DNA of 64,000 nucleotides from Enoplosus armatus (lineage: Eukaryota; Chordata; Actinopteri; Centrarchiformes; Enoplosidae), in assembly GCF_043641665.1 (NCBI RefSeq), contig NC_092195.1, positions 17,504,774-17,568,773 on the forward strand, written 5' to 3'. The position numbers and the translations under genes are program-made. Shown piece by piece: positions 36,483-47,408 of the stretch (positions are counted from its first letter, which is position 1; every line of letters starts with the position of its first letter). Under the pieces are notes generated by a model. That model made no database searches, was not told the origin of the DNA, and worked only from the letters and a program-made list of their open reading frames with translations.

Positions 36483-38285
36483 TGTAAACGCTGATTTTCC
36501 CTTTTTTATATTGTTTAATTTGAAAAGGTTTAGAGGTGAAAAGACACAAAATGATACGATATTATGTTTTGCAACTGACTGACTACATCCCTGCTCGCTT
36601 CCCCTTTCTTCTTCCTGTAAAGCACTTAAACTTGAAGGATGACTCTGATGAAGGCCACAAGCCGAAGCACGTGGTAACAATAAAGTTGCTCTATAGACTA
36701 CAGGTGCCACTGGAGTTTTGACCTCTTTACATAAATAAAACAGCTGCTTTACAGTAATTTGAGATTTCTACCCATTTGAACTCTTTTACAGAAATCTTTT
36801 TGTGTCTGTGTCTTTTACCGACTTATGTTTATGCTGAGCTGCTACCTTCGACCAGATTTTCAAGGTATTCTTGAATTCAATAAGACTGCCTGGTTTGAAA
36901 AAAAGAAAAGAAAAAAAAAAGCTAAACTAAAATGAATAAACCATATTCACCTACTTCAAAGGTTTTATCGTGTCATTTGTGGAGCTTTAGACCTGAATGT
37001 AAATGAGAGCCGCAGACTAATGCATGAGGTATGACAGACATAAAAGAAATGTTATTAAGAGGGAACAACGCTGAAATCAATGGAGTGAACTTGAAACACG
37101 ACGGAATACATTTACAACAGTGTGATAATTAGTGCACAGAGCTCATATCTGCAGCGTGGAATCCCTTAATTATTTTTTGCATGATTTCATCTTTTTCAAA
37201 ACTATAATGGCCGGATGAGTCTTCAGAAGAGAGATGAGATGAGTTCGGTTGCGCGGTGCATAAACGGTTGTGTTTTTGATATGCAGAGAGGGAGCATTGA
37301 GGCCTGCTCGTGTTATGAGGCTCACAGCAGCGGCCTTATTGTGTGTGAAATTATCATAACCTCCTGCCACCTTTAGAGTCCTGGAAGATCAGGCTTTGAG
37401 CAGTCGCTAAGAGCTTCACTTTACAGGAAATGCAAATGGCTGTGTCTGCAAATTGGATTCTCATAAAAAGAAAAAATGGAGACAAATAGAAGAAGTGTCG
37501 CAAAAAAACAAAAAAACAAAGCTGGCCAACACCTCGACACGATAAACAAATAAAAGATGACAGTCTGCGGTGATGAAAATAACAGCCCTGGCAACTTGAC
37601 AATATCAACAGACATTTTGAAAGTGTAAAACCTGAGGAGTTTATGTATTACTGCGTGTTCTCCATTAAGGCCTGTCTCAGTGGAGGGGACGCCGGCGAGC
37701 GGCTGGGATACTCTGCTGATTGATATACTACAGTGAGCCATATGGACACTGTGTTAATCGAATGAGGGAGACATCTGTGAGATGATTTATGATTTTGTTG
37801 TGATTTGTAAGCTGTGGGTTGCATCAATGACATCATCAGCATTACTCAACCCCTTTGCCTGTGATGATGCCAACACATTTCCTAATTGATGAAGAAAGAC
37901 GACCTGCAGAGATGTGAAGATTACGGCGGATAAGACGGAAAATACAGATTACTGTGCAGCATGCAGGAATATGACATTCTTCCTCTCTTTAGTGGCTTTG
38001 TTTTGTCATTTCTTATTAAGAGAAATCGTTCAGTAAAAGCTGCACATGTGATTTTAAATGATGCTAATCAGTTGGACAAAGGGCGGTTACTGTAATACTG
38101 TTCAACAATTAATAAGAGACACATTAGAATGATTAGATTAGATGATGAGTTAATTAATCATGTTTTACCGCATGTTTAAGCTGCATGTGCATGTTGTCAG
38201 CTAAGAGAGAAAGGGAACTAAAGGAAAGAACAGAAATGAAAGAAAAGGAAAGGAAAGGAAAGTAATGGAGGGATCACATACGTAC
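36483..38285. other. Spacer left of the unidentified minus-strand gene
   Basis: Mostly AT-rich. At 36640-36690 there is a CTCTGATGAAGGCC...GCCGAAGCACG...AATAAAG block, related to the loop motif of the fold-back elements at 44.4 and 47.3 kb. At 37727-37632 on the minus strand an open segment (GVPSTETGLNGEHAVIHK) behind a TAG acceptor continues the frame of the exon ending at 38286, but its donor (GTTTTA) is poor, so I do not claim it as an exon. Confidence 0.3.
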
Positions 38286-39618
38286 CCGTTGACCCTGAAA
38301 AATGACATGCTGATAGTCTTGGTGTGTCCCAGCTGTCTCTGGCTCTCCAGGTTTGTCTCCCACTGGGACGCCGTCACCTCAACTTTACCCAGCGGTGATC
38401 TGATGGCTGGAAGTGGACCACGCTCCTCAACCCCCCTTTTAACCTTTTTATCCTTTTCTTTGGTCAGTTGAAATGATGGATGGAGCCTGAGCTTCAATCT
38501 TCTCTCATAGTCGACTAATAGAGAGATGTCCGTCAGCGCCGTGCCATTCATTTGGCTGTAACCTTAAACAGAAATGTCACCAACAGCAAGAAATGATTCA
38601 AAGTGACTTATCTGTCTAATTTAAATAATTCCCAATTGTTTTCCTGAAATTATAATCGGTGATACGTTATATGGATAAACATACATTTTGCCACTTTGTA
38701 CCACCGACTGACTGAACTGCTAAACAGACAAAACACTTAACTGTTATCATCAACAGATATAATGCAGCAAAAGCAACTAATTAAAAAAAACAAACACACA
38801 AAAGAAGATTTTCACTGATTGCTAATTTAAGGACTTAGTACAGAGTATACCTGTCTTCAAGGATTGACGAAAAGTATTGCAATAACATGAAAATAAGACC
38901 AGGTTGAGGTGTCGTGGCGGTCGTAGTTACCATATATTGTGATTGCAACGTACCTTTGTTGCACATCTCTGCCACCTCTCGACGGTTCACCTCTGAATTA
39001 AGGCAAGATTACCTAAACATGCACAAAAATAAAACGTCCTTTTCAGTTGTCCACCTTACTACAGCTAAATCTACATTAATCACAAAGCGTAAATGTTGTA
39101 AGCCGCTCCTATAAACCTATAAAACTTGACAGTTGTGGTCAGTCAGTGATGAAGGATGACCTGGTTTTTATTCCGTTTCATTCTCTGTAATTTGTCATTT
39201 TCAAGAATTCCTCTTAAAAGAATCCAAAGTCCCTTTGGTTTTTATAAAGTTGTCACAATCACATCCAGCAATGTAAAGTAACTTTTATTCTACACAATAG
39301 ATTTTAAAGCAAATAACTGCGCTTTCACCTACAGAGTACATCCTCAGTAAAAGGACAGTAGTGATACTTGAGGATGTTTAGCTTCTTGTTTCTCCACTGA
39401 CTACCTGCCAGCTAATATTTTACTAACACAGCTACTATCTGTTTTCAAGGGTCCACTCAGACATTACATAATAAGAAAAGAATTTAGTGTACATGTGATA
39501 TGATCCTGCAGTAAACTGAGATGGAAGGGGAGTTATGCAATTACCACATACCTGCATTAAACCTGCCAACATTCAGACACTCTGACGGTCTCATCACTTC
39601 CAGTTCAGACCAAAACTC
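38286..39618 (-). CDS. Unidentified gene, three phase-consistent internal exons
   Basis: Three minus-strand exons fit together: 39618-39552 (67 nt, donor GTATGT), 38992-38954 (39 nt, acceptor TTCAG, donor GTACGT) and 38562-38286 (277 nt, acceptor TTTAAG, donor GTACGT). Phases run 0 to 1, 1 to 1 and 1 to 2 without a stop, giving about 127 residues. Readable pieces are EFWSELEVMRPSECLNVGRF, EVNRREVAEMCNKGYSQ, MNGTALTDISLLVDYERRL, then a Lys-rich stretch, and GKVEVTASQWETNLE with TKTISMSFFRVNG. I do not recognise the family and see no membrane segment or signal peptide. Both ends are open: first and last exons were not found. It lies between galr1 and sall3, where mammals have no well-known coding gene. 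A chance or decayed set of exons is possible. Confidence 0.42.
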
Positions 39619-40424
39619 CTGGTTCTCTCACACAAGAGAAATAAACACCACCTCTGGTTCATTTGGGTTGATCCTAACTGAAGGTTTTAAGCAGATCCAA
39701 ATGGATTGTGCTGAGTCTGGGAAACATTTCCTCTCAGAATAAGACAAATTGATGTTTGTGTGTTAAATGAAAGGATGTATGTCACTTCAGAAGCAACAAT
39801 AGGAGCCTCTGCATGGGGCCAAACATACGAAAAGAAAAAAACCCACAACAAATCTCTCTGTAGATCCTTTTCAGGCCCGGGTCTTTATGAGTAACAGATC
39901 AGACACATGACAACAGCATCAGCAGCAGCAGCAGCAGCATCTCCCACTGACGGCTCAGAGTTTCCCTGGAGGGAAATCCTCTTTGTCTGTGCGGTCCGAG
40001 CCCGCCGTGTCTTTCAACAGGATATCCCAACAGAAGGTGAGGTCAACTATGAGCAAACTCTGCACAATAGGATCTGGAGCTGGATTTGATGTTTCACAAA
40101 GCAGTGGTCATATTCTTTGAAGATTTTGCCTCCTCCCCCCGTCAGGTCTGTGAGAGTTAATTAAACATTGGACAGCTTGAGGTCAAGCCCCGGATCAAAG
40201 TGGAGAAGAAAAATACTTTTTCTTTTTCTAAATCTGTCATCTTGACTGTACAATATGTTGCATCAATTATTTTATTAGTGTTTGTGAAAGAGAGACTTGA
40301 AGATTGCAGCTCAGTGGAAGCAAATAACCGTCAACTTAAATGCTAAAAGGCTAGAAAATTGTCTGTTTTCATGTAAAAAAAAAAATTGTTTTTTTTCTCT
40401 GAAAGTTCAATCACTTTTACCACT
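39619..40424. other. Spacer, nothing certain
   Basis: An alanine-repeat frame starting at 39907 on the plus strand (from a CAG run at about 39917-39938) ends at a good GTGAGG donor (after 40036), but it has no identifiable upstream exon or domain. The rest is AT-rich. Confidence 0.3.
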
Positions 40425-41400
40425 GAAGTTTCAGCTGCTTTCATCTCTTACTTATTTTCTACAAATGTTTACTGTATTAATCCTTTTCTTCAACTGACAC
40501 TTCAACTTCTTTCAATACTTACACTTCAACTGACAATTTAAACCTCTTCAGGTCTGCAACAACAACAAAAAAACATCTTATTCTCTTCTAACTTGTACAA
40601 CTTCCACTGTTCACACACAATGTACTTCAACTGCTTTCAGTATTTACACTTTAACTGGCATCATCATTCAGTTTATGCCCTTGAACTGACCCTAATTTCT
40701 TTCAGGACTTCCACTTCCACTTCAGTCTTTCAGCTCAATTTAACCCATATACTTCGTCTGACATTTCAACTTCTTTCAGTGCTTGAACTTCAACTTGAGT
40801 TTTTAACTACTTTCTGCACTTTCATTTAAACTGATACTTCAACTTCTTTCAGTACTTGTATATCGACTGGACCACAATTTCAACTGTTTCCATATTTCAA
40901 CAATTTCTAATATTTCAACTGCAAAATTGACAATTCAACTGCTTTCACTGCTTTCTCTTCATTAGACATTTCAGCTCATTTCAATCTTTTAATTCCAACT
41001 GACACTTCAAACCCTTTCAGGTCTCAAGTCTGCAACAACAAAATGACTTCTTCTGCTCTTCTAACTCCTACAACTTCCACTGTTCATATACGATACACTT
41101 CAACTGCAGTGCTTACACTTCAGCTGACACTTTAGTTAATACACTTGAACTGGCACTTATTAATTTCAGCACTTCCACTTCAGCTGACACTTCCAGCTCA
41201 ATTTATCACCTACACTTCGTCTCACTTTTCAACCTCTTTCAGTTCTTGACCTTCAACTACTTTCTGCACTTTAATTTCTGATACTTCAACTTCAGTCAAG
41301 CGTACACTTAATTGAATTCAGCGCTTAAACTGAAACTTCAACTCCTTTCAGTATTTGTAATTTCACTTCCACTTCAACAACTTCAGCTGTTTCAGAACAA
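40425..41400. repeat. About 1 kb cryptic repeat of TTCAACT/TTTCAG words
   Basis: The plus strand is built from drifting copies of ACTTCAACT, CTTTCAGTACTT, ACACTTCAACTGACA and GCACTTCCACTTC. Spacing is irregular (roughly 12-40 bp), so it is a degenerate tandem repeat and not a clean satellite. Pyrimidine bias is strong on this strand. Open frames inside are repeat products. Confidence 0.75.
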
Positions 41401-42094
41401 ATGTTAATGCCTCTTCAAACTGCAAACATTTTACAAACATTCACAACATTTAAATCTTATTCTTCTAATGTAAAAACCTAAATGAATATTGGTAAACGTT
41501 GGAGTGTTTGAACCCGAGTTATTTTTCATTTCCCTCTTGAGTGAGTTTGGCAGGGCATCCGTAGAAGCTGAGCTGTTGGCTGCCCTTCCATGTCTTCTGT
41601 TGTTGTTTCCTGGAGGCCTCAATGGGATGGGTAGTTTGTGAAATGACAGGACATGCCAACAAATTGCATCACTTCTGGCTCAGCGGCCAAGGACAATGCC
41701 ATGCCATATGCCAATCGGGGGGGTTATGGGTAGAGGGATGAATGGGTCTCATTTCCATGTGCTCCCTTCGAAGCCTGACCCCCCCCTCAAAACCGCCCGA
41801 CTCCAAACTCTCTGTTACCACCACACTCACACCCAAAAAGCTCTGTCGGGAGGCTGCCTTGGCCAGTGGTGTGACACAGACATACGAGCTGACACATCAG
41901 CCATTAGCCAAAACAAAACATCCAGAGATTCATTTCAATTCGCGGGCGGGCCTGAGGAGCGCCATTGTCCCTGCCGGCCTTTCTGTTGTGCAGTCAACAG
42001 AGTCATCAGAGCGACACATACTGTACACACCTTCACTTTTTCCACAGATTGTCTTCTTTTACTCAATGTCTCATCAAGAGACAAATCACAAGTT

Positions 42095-42455
42095 TGAATG
42101 TGTATCTACTTTGTATTTTGTATTGATTTTGAGTTTATTTACTATACTACTAACTTTCTAATAATAGTTTTGTACCAATTTTGTATCTATTCTATATGTT
42201 TACCTCCTACTTTTTTGTGTTTTATATCTATTTTGAACATACTTTCTACTATGTATCTACTTTATACTTTGTATTGTTTTTGAGTCAACTTTCTGTTTTG
42301 TACCTATTTTGTATATACTTCCTTCTTTGTGTCAATTTGGTGTCTTCTTTTCTCTTTTTATCTACTTTGTACTTAGTTTGTACTTTGTCTATTTTGTACC
42401 TTTTTTGTATTTTGTGCCTAATTTGTGTCAACTCTCTAGATTGTATCTACTTTTA
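42095..42455. repeat. Second cryptic repeat of TTTTGTAT/CTACTTTGTA words
   Basis: Degenerate copies of TATCTACTTTGTACTTTGT, ATTTTGTACCTATTTTGTAT and TCAACTTTCT follow each other at 15-30 bp steps. The composition is T-rich on the plus strand and distinct from the repeat at 40.4-41.4 kb. It forms tyrosine- and phenylalanine-rich open frames that should not be read as genes. Confidence 0.7.
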
Positions 42456-43674
42456 ATATAAAATTCTTGTGACTTTTATGATGAAAAGCACAGATAATTA
42501 CTGACAATCAAATTTATTTTGGTTTTATTCATCTGAATGACACGTTGTTTTTCATATTGCATATTTTCAACAACATATCCGCCATTATTAAAAAGTCATA
42601 ATTACTTCTACAAAATGATTGTAGTGAAATTAGGCTTTTAGAACTTAGCACTTCATATGATGTATTTTGAGATATCTAATTGCTACTCTTTTCTCTTAAT
42701 TATAATTACAATTATTTCTGTTCCAAAGTATCTTACACTTGTTCTGCAGTAGGACAAAATCAAAGTTTGCATAGTTCACTCTTAACTGTGTCTCTTTTCC
42801 GTGTCTTTGGCATCACAGATTTAAATAGTGTGCGGTAATTTGACCAGGGAGTGAGGAGCAGTGATTTAGGAGCTGTTTTTGCATTGACATGATACAAATG
42901 AGGATGGTACTAGAAGGTCAAGTAGCCTGCGCCATCGCCATAATCGTGCTAATTGGGACAATATGTGTGTGATAAATCACCACGGGCTGGCATCGGATCC
43001 TCTAATCGCCTTTATTTTGTTAAAAAAGAATCATTATATTCACCACTTTTGGTTCAAAGTGAGCATTTTCAGCGTTTTCATTGTTTAAAGAGTTGAAGTT
43101 TTGTTGCTGACCATATGTTTTTAAAGAGCATATGTTCTGTGCTGCTGCTGCTGAGGGAGGGAGGGAGCAAACTGTGAAAGGGTTTTAACCTTCTACGTGG
43201 GGGAAGTTGTGCGGTTAATACTCCAGCCACCTCTTCACTGGGCCGGTGCCAAGGGTCCCGCCAGCCTCGGCTCTACATGGGGGGAGGACGAGACCCCACA
43301 GATGCTTTCTCTCGGTCCCCTCTACTTCGCAGCCAGATGCCAAGAGGATAAACTCTGGTAGCTTTAGGACCACAACATCAAGGTTGTGTCCAAAACTGGA
43401 GCCTGTGATATTAGTCACAGGGTGTGATGTATGATGCCAGTTTGTGTTCTGGCTCAACAGCATCTGAAATCGCAAGACGATACAACAGAAAACAAAAGAA
43501 TAGAATAATAATATAATATGAGGCAATTAACCAAGATGGAGTAAACTTTAACTTAAACAGGAGAATGAATATTGGTGTACATTTACTTGAGTATAAAGCT
43601 CATGTACTCACAATCAGTCACTTGACTTAATAAAACTTCTCAAATAATTATGCTGCATTTGACCTTTCCCATTC
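42456..43674. other. Spacer with a possible conserved element
   Basis: No exon seen. The segment at about 42825-43020 (GTGCGGTAATTTGACC, CGCCATAATCGTGCTAATTGGG, GTGATAAATCACC) is dense in homeodomain-type cores and free of repeats, so it is a candidate enhancer. The rest is unremarkable. Confidence 0.35.
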
Positions 43675-44265
43675 AACATTCAATAATGTTATGCTACATA
43701 GTTTTTTGCTGTGCCATTAGCTAGCCAACTAGCAAGCTAATCCAAAACCAACCAACCAATCAAAAAAAAAACCCCAAAACAAAACAACAACATAGCATAC
43801 AATACTGTCACTGAATGCACATTTGCAAAACTCTTATTATAACTAAATGCATCAAATGTTAGACAACAGTTTGGCTTATATGTTAGCATGTTAGTTTGGC
43901 TAATGTAGCTAGCATATCAAGTTACAGTTGAGTTTGAAGGGATTTTGGATGCAATAATTAGGTCATTCAGTCAGTAAATTGATAAATGAACATTTGCTAA
44001 GTTTGCTAAGTATCTACAAAAACTGTAGTGACACATTCCAAACATTCAGTGATGTTACTTTTTAAGTAGTTTCTTGCTTTGTCATTAACTAGCCAACAAG
44101 AGAGCAACATCCAAAACCTATTAAAAAACAAAAAATGCAAATAAATGACGCTGAATTTGCTAATATTTGCCAAGCTAGTGCCATGGCTAAATGCACCAAA
44201 TGTTAGCTAATAGTAAGGCTAATGTTAGCTTGCTAGTTAAGCTAATATAGCTAGCATAGTTATTA
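43675..44265. repeat. Diverged head-to-tail duplication of about 360 bp
   Basis: The order of words in 43675-43950 (ATTCAATAATGTTATG, GCCATTAGCTAGCCAACTAG, CATCAAATGTTAGAC, TGTTAGCATGTTAGTTTGGC, AGCTAGCATATC, CAGTTGAGTTTG) is repeated in 44033-44265 (ATTCAGTGATGTTAC, TCATTAACTAGCCAAC, CACCAAATGTTAGC, AATGTTAGCTTGCTAG, AGCTAGCATAG, CAGTTGAGTTTG). The copies have diverged strongly, so the event is old. Confidence 0.65.
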
Positions 44266-44434
44266 ATGCAGTTGAGTTTGTGGACATTTTAGAGGTTTTA
44301 GGTTTTAAGGAGAGGAGGAAAAAGAATATGTGTAATCTGTAGTGGATGCTTAAAATGTGACAAGGCAAACAACAACAAGACTAAAACAACTTTAATTACA
44401 ATTTTAAAAAGTACAAATGTAATAAAAAGCTTAA

Positions 44435-44630
44435 CACCTGCACACTGACTCAAAACCACAAATGTATTTAATAGACAGAGAAGGTGGCAGGTGTGGTAAA
44501 GGTCCACAGCCCCAGACAACTACAGTTTATGGCTGTTGTAACCATTAACAAACATTTTGACCTGATGAAGATCGGTACGATCGAAACGTCTGTTTAAATA
44601 AATCTGTGGTTTGGAGTCAGTGTGCAGGTG
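44435..44630. mobile_element. Fold-back element with inverted arms of about 43 bp
   Basis: The left arm (44435-44477) and right arm (44590-44630) are imperfect inverted repeats: CACCTGCACACTGACTC on the left answers GAGTCAGTGTGCAGGTG on the right, and the match continues inward. The loop holds CCTGATGAAGATCGG and GATCGAAACGTC. No coding capacity. The loop motif is shared with the element at 47289-47408. Confidence 0.7.
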
Positions 44631-44639
44631 CTACTCTTC

Positions 44640-47150
44640 TCATCAATGCTGTTTTCCAACAGCCTTGCACCTGCATGCGATGTGCATATAATTACGCTCC
44701 TTCTAAACATAACAAATGCAACAAACAGAACTCAGTTAAGAGTCATTGGAAGCTTCCAGCTTTGCTAATTAGTTTCCAGAAGTCTGCCCAGACGCTTGTT
44801 GCTGTGCCCTGTTTGGAGAGAGAGCACGGACAAACAAAATGTTTAATGTTTAAAACAGCAAATACAAGATATTTAGAGTATAGTGTGTTATAATTAAAAT
44901 ACCATCTTTTTTTTTTTTTTTGCTAAAGCCTGGCTGGCTGAACTTTTCTTCCTTTTATGTGAACTGATGTTTCCTTTGCGTCTGTCTCGGTGTTAAACCA
45001 ACATAAAAGAATTAACAGTCGTCAGAAAAGCCGGAGAAACAGCACGCAAATGTGGGAACATGTATAATTCATAGTTATACATGCAGATTTATTCTATCAA
45101 TCTTACATAATCTTTTTGTTGTTTTTTTACTTAAAACTATGAGGAGGGAGGGATGGAGCGGGGGAGACGGGAGGGAGACCTGTGGATGATTAGCTTCTTT
45201 TTGTCCTCTGTTTTTTCTCTGCTTTATTTTCCCTGAGAAGATTAAATATTTCTGCTTGAGAAAATCTTTTTAAACTGCCACTGACTGCTGTCCTGGCCCC
45301 CTCTGTCACTGCCTGAGCACACAGGGTCCCCCTCCAAAAAACCCACAGTTCTCCCCCATTTTGTCATTCCAAAATGTGGTGAAAAAATGTAATCTTCTAA
45401 CAAAGAATAGAAAAGGGTGGCTATAGAGGAATTTTTTTCTGCAAGTGGCCTCTTTATTGGGTGGGGGATGGGCGACGGAGGGCTCCTTCACAGTATCCAC
45501 ACACAACAGGGCTCCAATCTGTCAAATAATTAGCCAGTGTGGGAGGACAAAGGTTTTTATTTGCCCGAATTTCATACATCACTGCTTGAATACATCATCA
45601 CTGTATTGTGACGGGTCATGGGAACTTCTGCTCAAGAGACAGAGGGACGGAGACAGAGACACACAGAGGTCTAGAAAACTGATAATGAAAAGGCCAAACT
45701 GAATGAGGAATTTATAAGGGTTTATGTCGACGCTATAAAGATATTGTAGACGTACGACGTTGCAACGTATCTGAGCTGAAATGATTGATTGGCTGATTAA
45801 AACCTTTATTTATACACGGCAAACTCACTGACAACAAGCTCAGAAAGAGTTTCCTGTCACATTTCCCCCACAGGATAAGATGATGATTGCTTGTTCCGAC
45901 AAACAGTCTGAAACCCAAAGATGTTCAGTTTACAATCACGTAAGACAGAGAGACGTTTGAGAAGCTGGAAGAAAATCATTTTTCACATATTTGATAAATT
46001 ATTTAAACAAAACATAACTATAAAATGATTGTCCATCAAGTAATCGATTCATTGACTGTCATTCCAGCTGTACACAATATAAAAGACATGTAATGACATT
46101 CAGTTTGATGATTGATGCAAACTGTGAGAAAATAATGAAGTGTCCCATACAGGAGAACAGGAAACAAAATGCCTGCACACTGAGAAGAGGCTCTTCAGAT
46201 GTAAAGGATCAGTTTCTTAAATGTATATCCATAGTTTGTTGTCACCGTACAGGAATGTTTTCCAACGTTACGGGACTATTTATAGAAGCCCGGATTCAAG
46301 ACCACAAACCTTTTCATATTTCTTAAATCACAGCTGACGAGTCTCCCGAGTATTCGGTCAATTTGTGACGTATAAAAAACGGTAAAAAGCAAATGATCAG
46401 CTGGTCGATTGCAGTGAGTGAGTGACACTTCATGAAGTATTTTGTGTCCTTTAAGGAGGAGCTTCCTCCAGCGTGTGCGTTTATTTGAGCTGTCTGTCAA
46501 AATAAGCCGTGTTCATTGGATATTTAGACAAGTGAGTCGGGGATTGAACTGTAATTGGCCCCTCAGTGAAACTCTTCTTCTTCTGTGGTCTCTGAAATCA
46601 GAAGAGAAAAGTTATCAGGAGCTTGATATTGTCTGCTTTTATAAAGTAGCTGCTCTTTTCACCTCTGATCTCCTGTGCGAGGGGAATAGAGCTCCGTGAG
46701 GCCATTGTTTGGCATGATTGCACCGGTCCATCACACGTTTCTCTGAAGGATTATATTGATCCACTGACTACAGATGAACTCCTGGTGTCTGCACTGTACC
46801 GAGCAACACAAGAACCAGGAGGCGTTTGTGGTCCTAAAGCTGTTTTTGTCCTTTTTCTTTTACTGGGAGATGAAATTAATACTGGTTTTAGGTGCCTGGG
46901 AATCAGTTCTGGGTGTGGTGATGTATCGTTAAGTGGGTCTCTGCAGCTGTAAGGTGAAACAACCCCGACAGGTGATCATTTAACATGTGCAGGAGTGAAG
47001 GTGCAAAGGGTGAACAAAAAGACTCTTTGATTAGATGATTCCAGAAAAGATTAAAGTAGGTTTAAAACGTGGTTTGTATCCTATCTTGTGAAAACTGATC
47101 TACCAGTTAACTACATAACTGCAACATTATCATTAATGTTAATATTTCAC
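44640..47150. other. Gene desert, third part
   Basis: No gene seen. Poly-T at about 44908-44922. The remainder is AT-rich spacer with scattered short open frames that lack domains. Confidence 0.4.
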
Positions 47151-47159
47151 TCTGTTTGA

Positions 47160-47240
47160 CATCAGAACCGGTTTTATTAGCAAACAATATGTAAAGAATA
47201 ATATTTACAATAACACATGGTGTGGATTTCCAATGGACAC
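47160..47240 (-). mobile_element. Possible reversed L2-like LINE tail
   Basis: ATCAGAACCGGTTTTATTAGC resembles the reverse complement of the L2 3' tail seen at 32215-32235. The match is short and degraded. Confidence 0.35.
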
Positions 47241-47288
47241 GGGAGTATTAAATGTTTCCTCACAACAATTCTTCAACTTTATTTTAAT

Positions 47289-47408
47289 TACATTTTATTA
47301 CATTAGAAAAAGTACAAAGCTTTGAGCCCCTTCTGATAGATCTGCAGCTGACGAAGAGCCGATTTGTGCTTGAAACGTTTTCTACTTTTTCTAATGTAAT
47401 AAAATGTA
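47289..47408. mobile_element. Fold-back element with perfect 26-bp inverted arms
   Basis: Positions 47289-47314 and 47383-47408 are exact reverse complements over 26 bp (the arm contains TTTTATTACATTAGAAAAAG). The 68-nt loop holds CTGACGAAGAGCCG and CTTGAAACGTTTTC, the same layout as the loop at 44561-44590. The perfect arms suggest a younger insertion than the one at 44.4 kb. Confidence 0.8.

Noticed and set aside
39907..40089. Alanine-repeat plus frame followed by a GTGAGG donor
   Set aside because: The start comes from a CAG repeat, no upstream or downstream exon connects, and no domain is visible.
40593..42456. Several open frames rich in Phe, Tyr, Leu and Ser
   Set aside because: All arise from the two word-biased low-complexity regions and contain only repeated di- and tripeptides.
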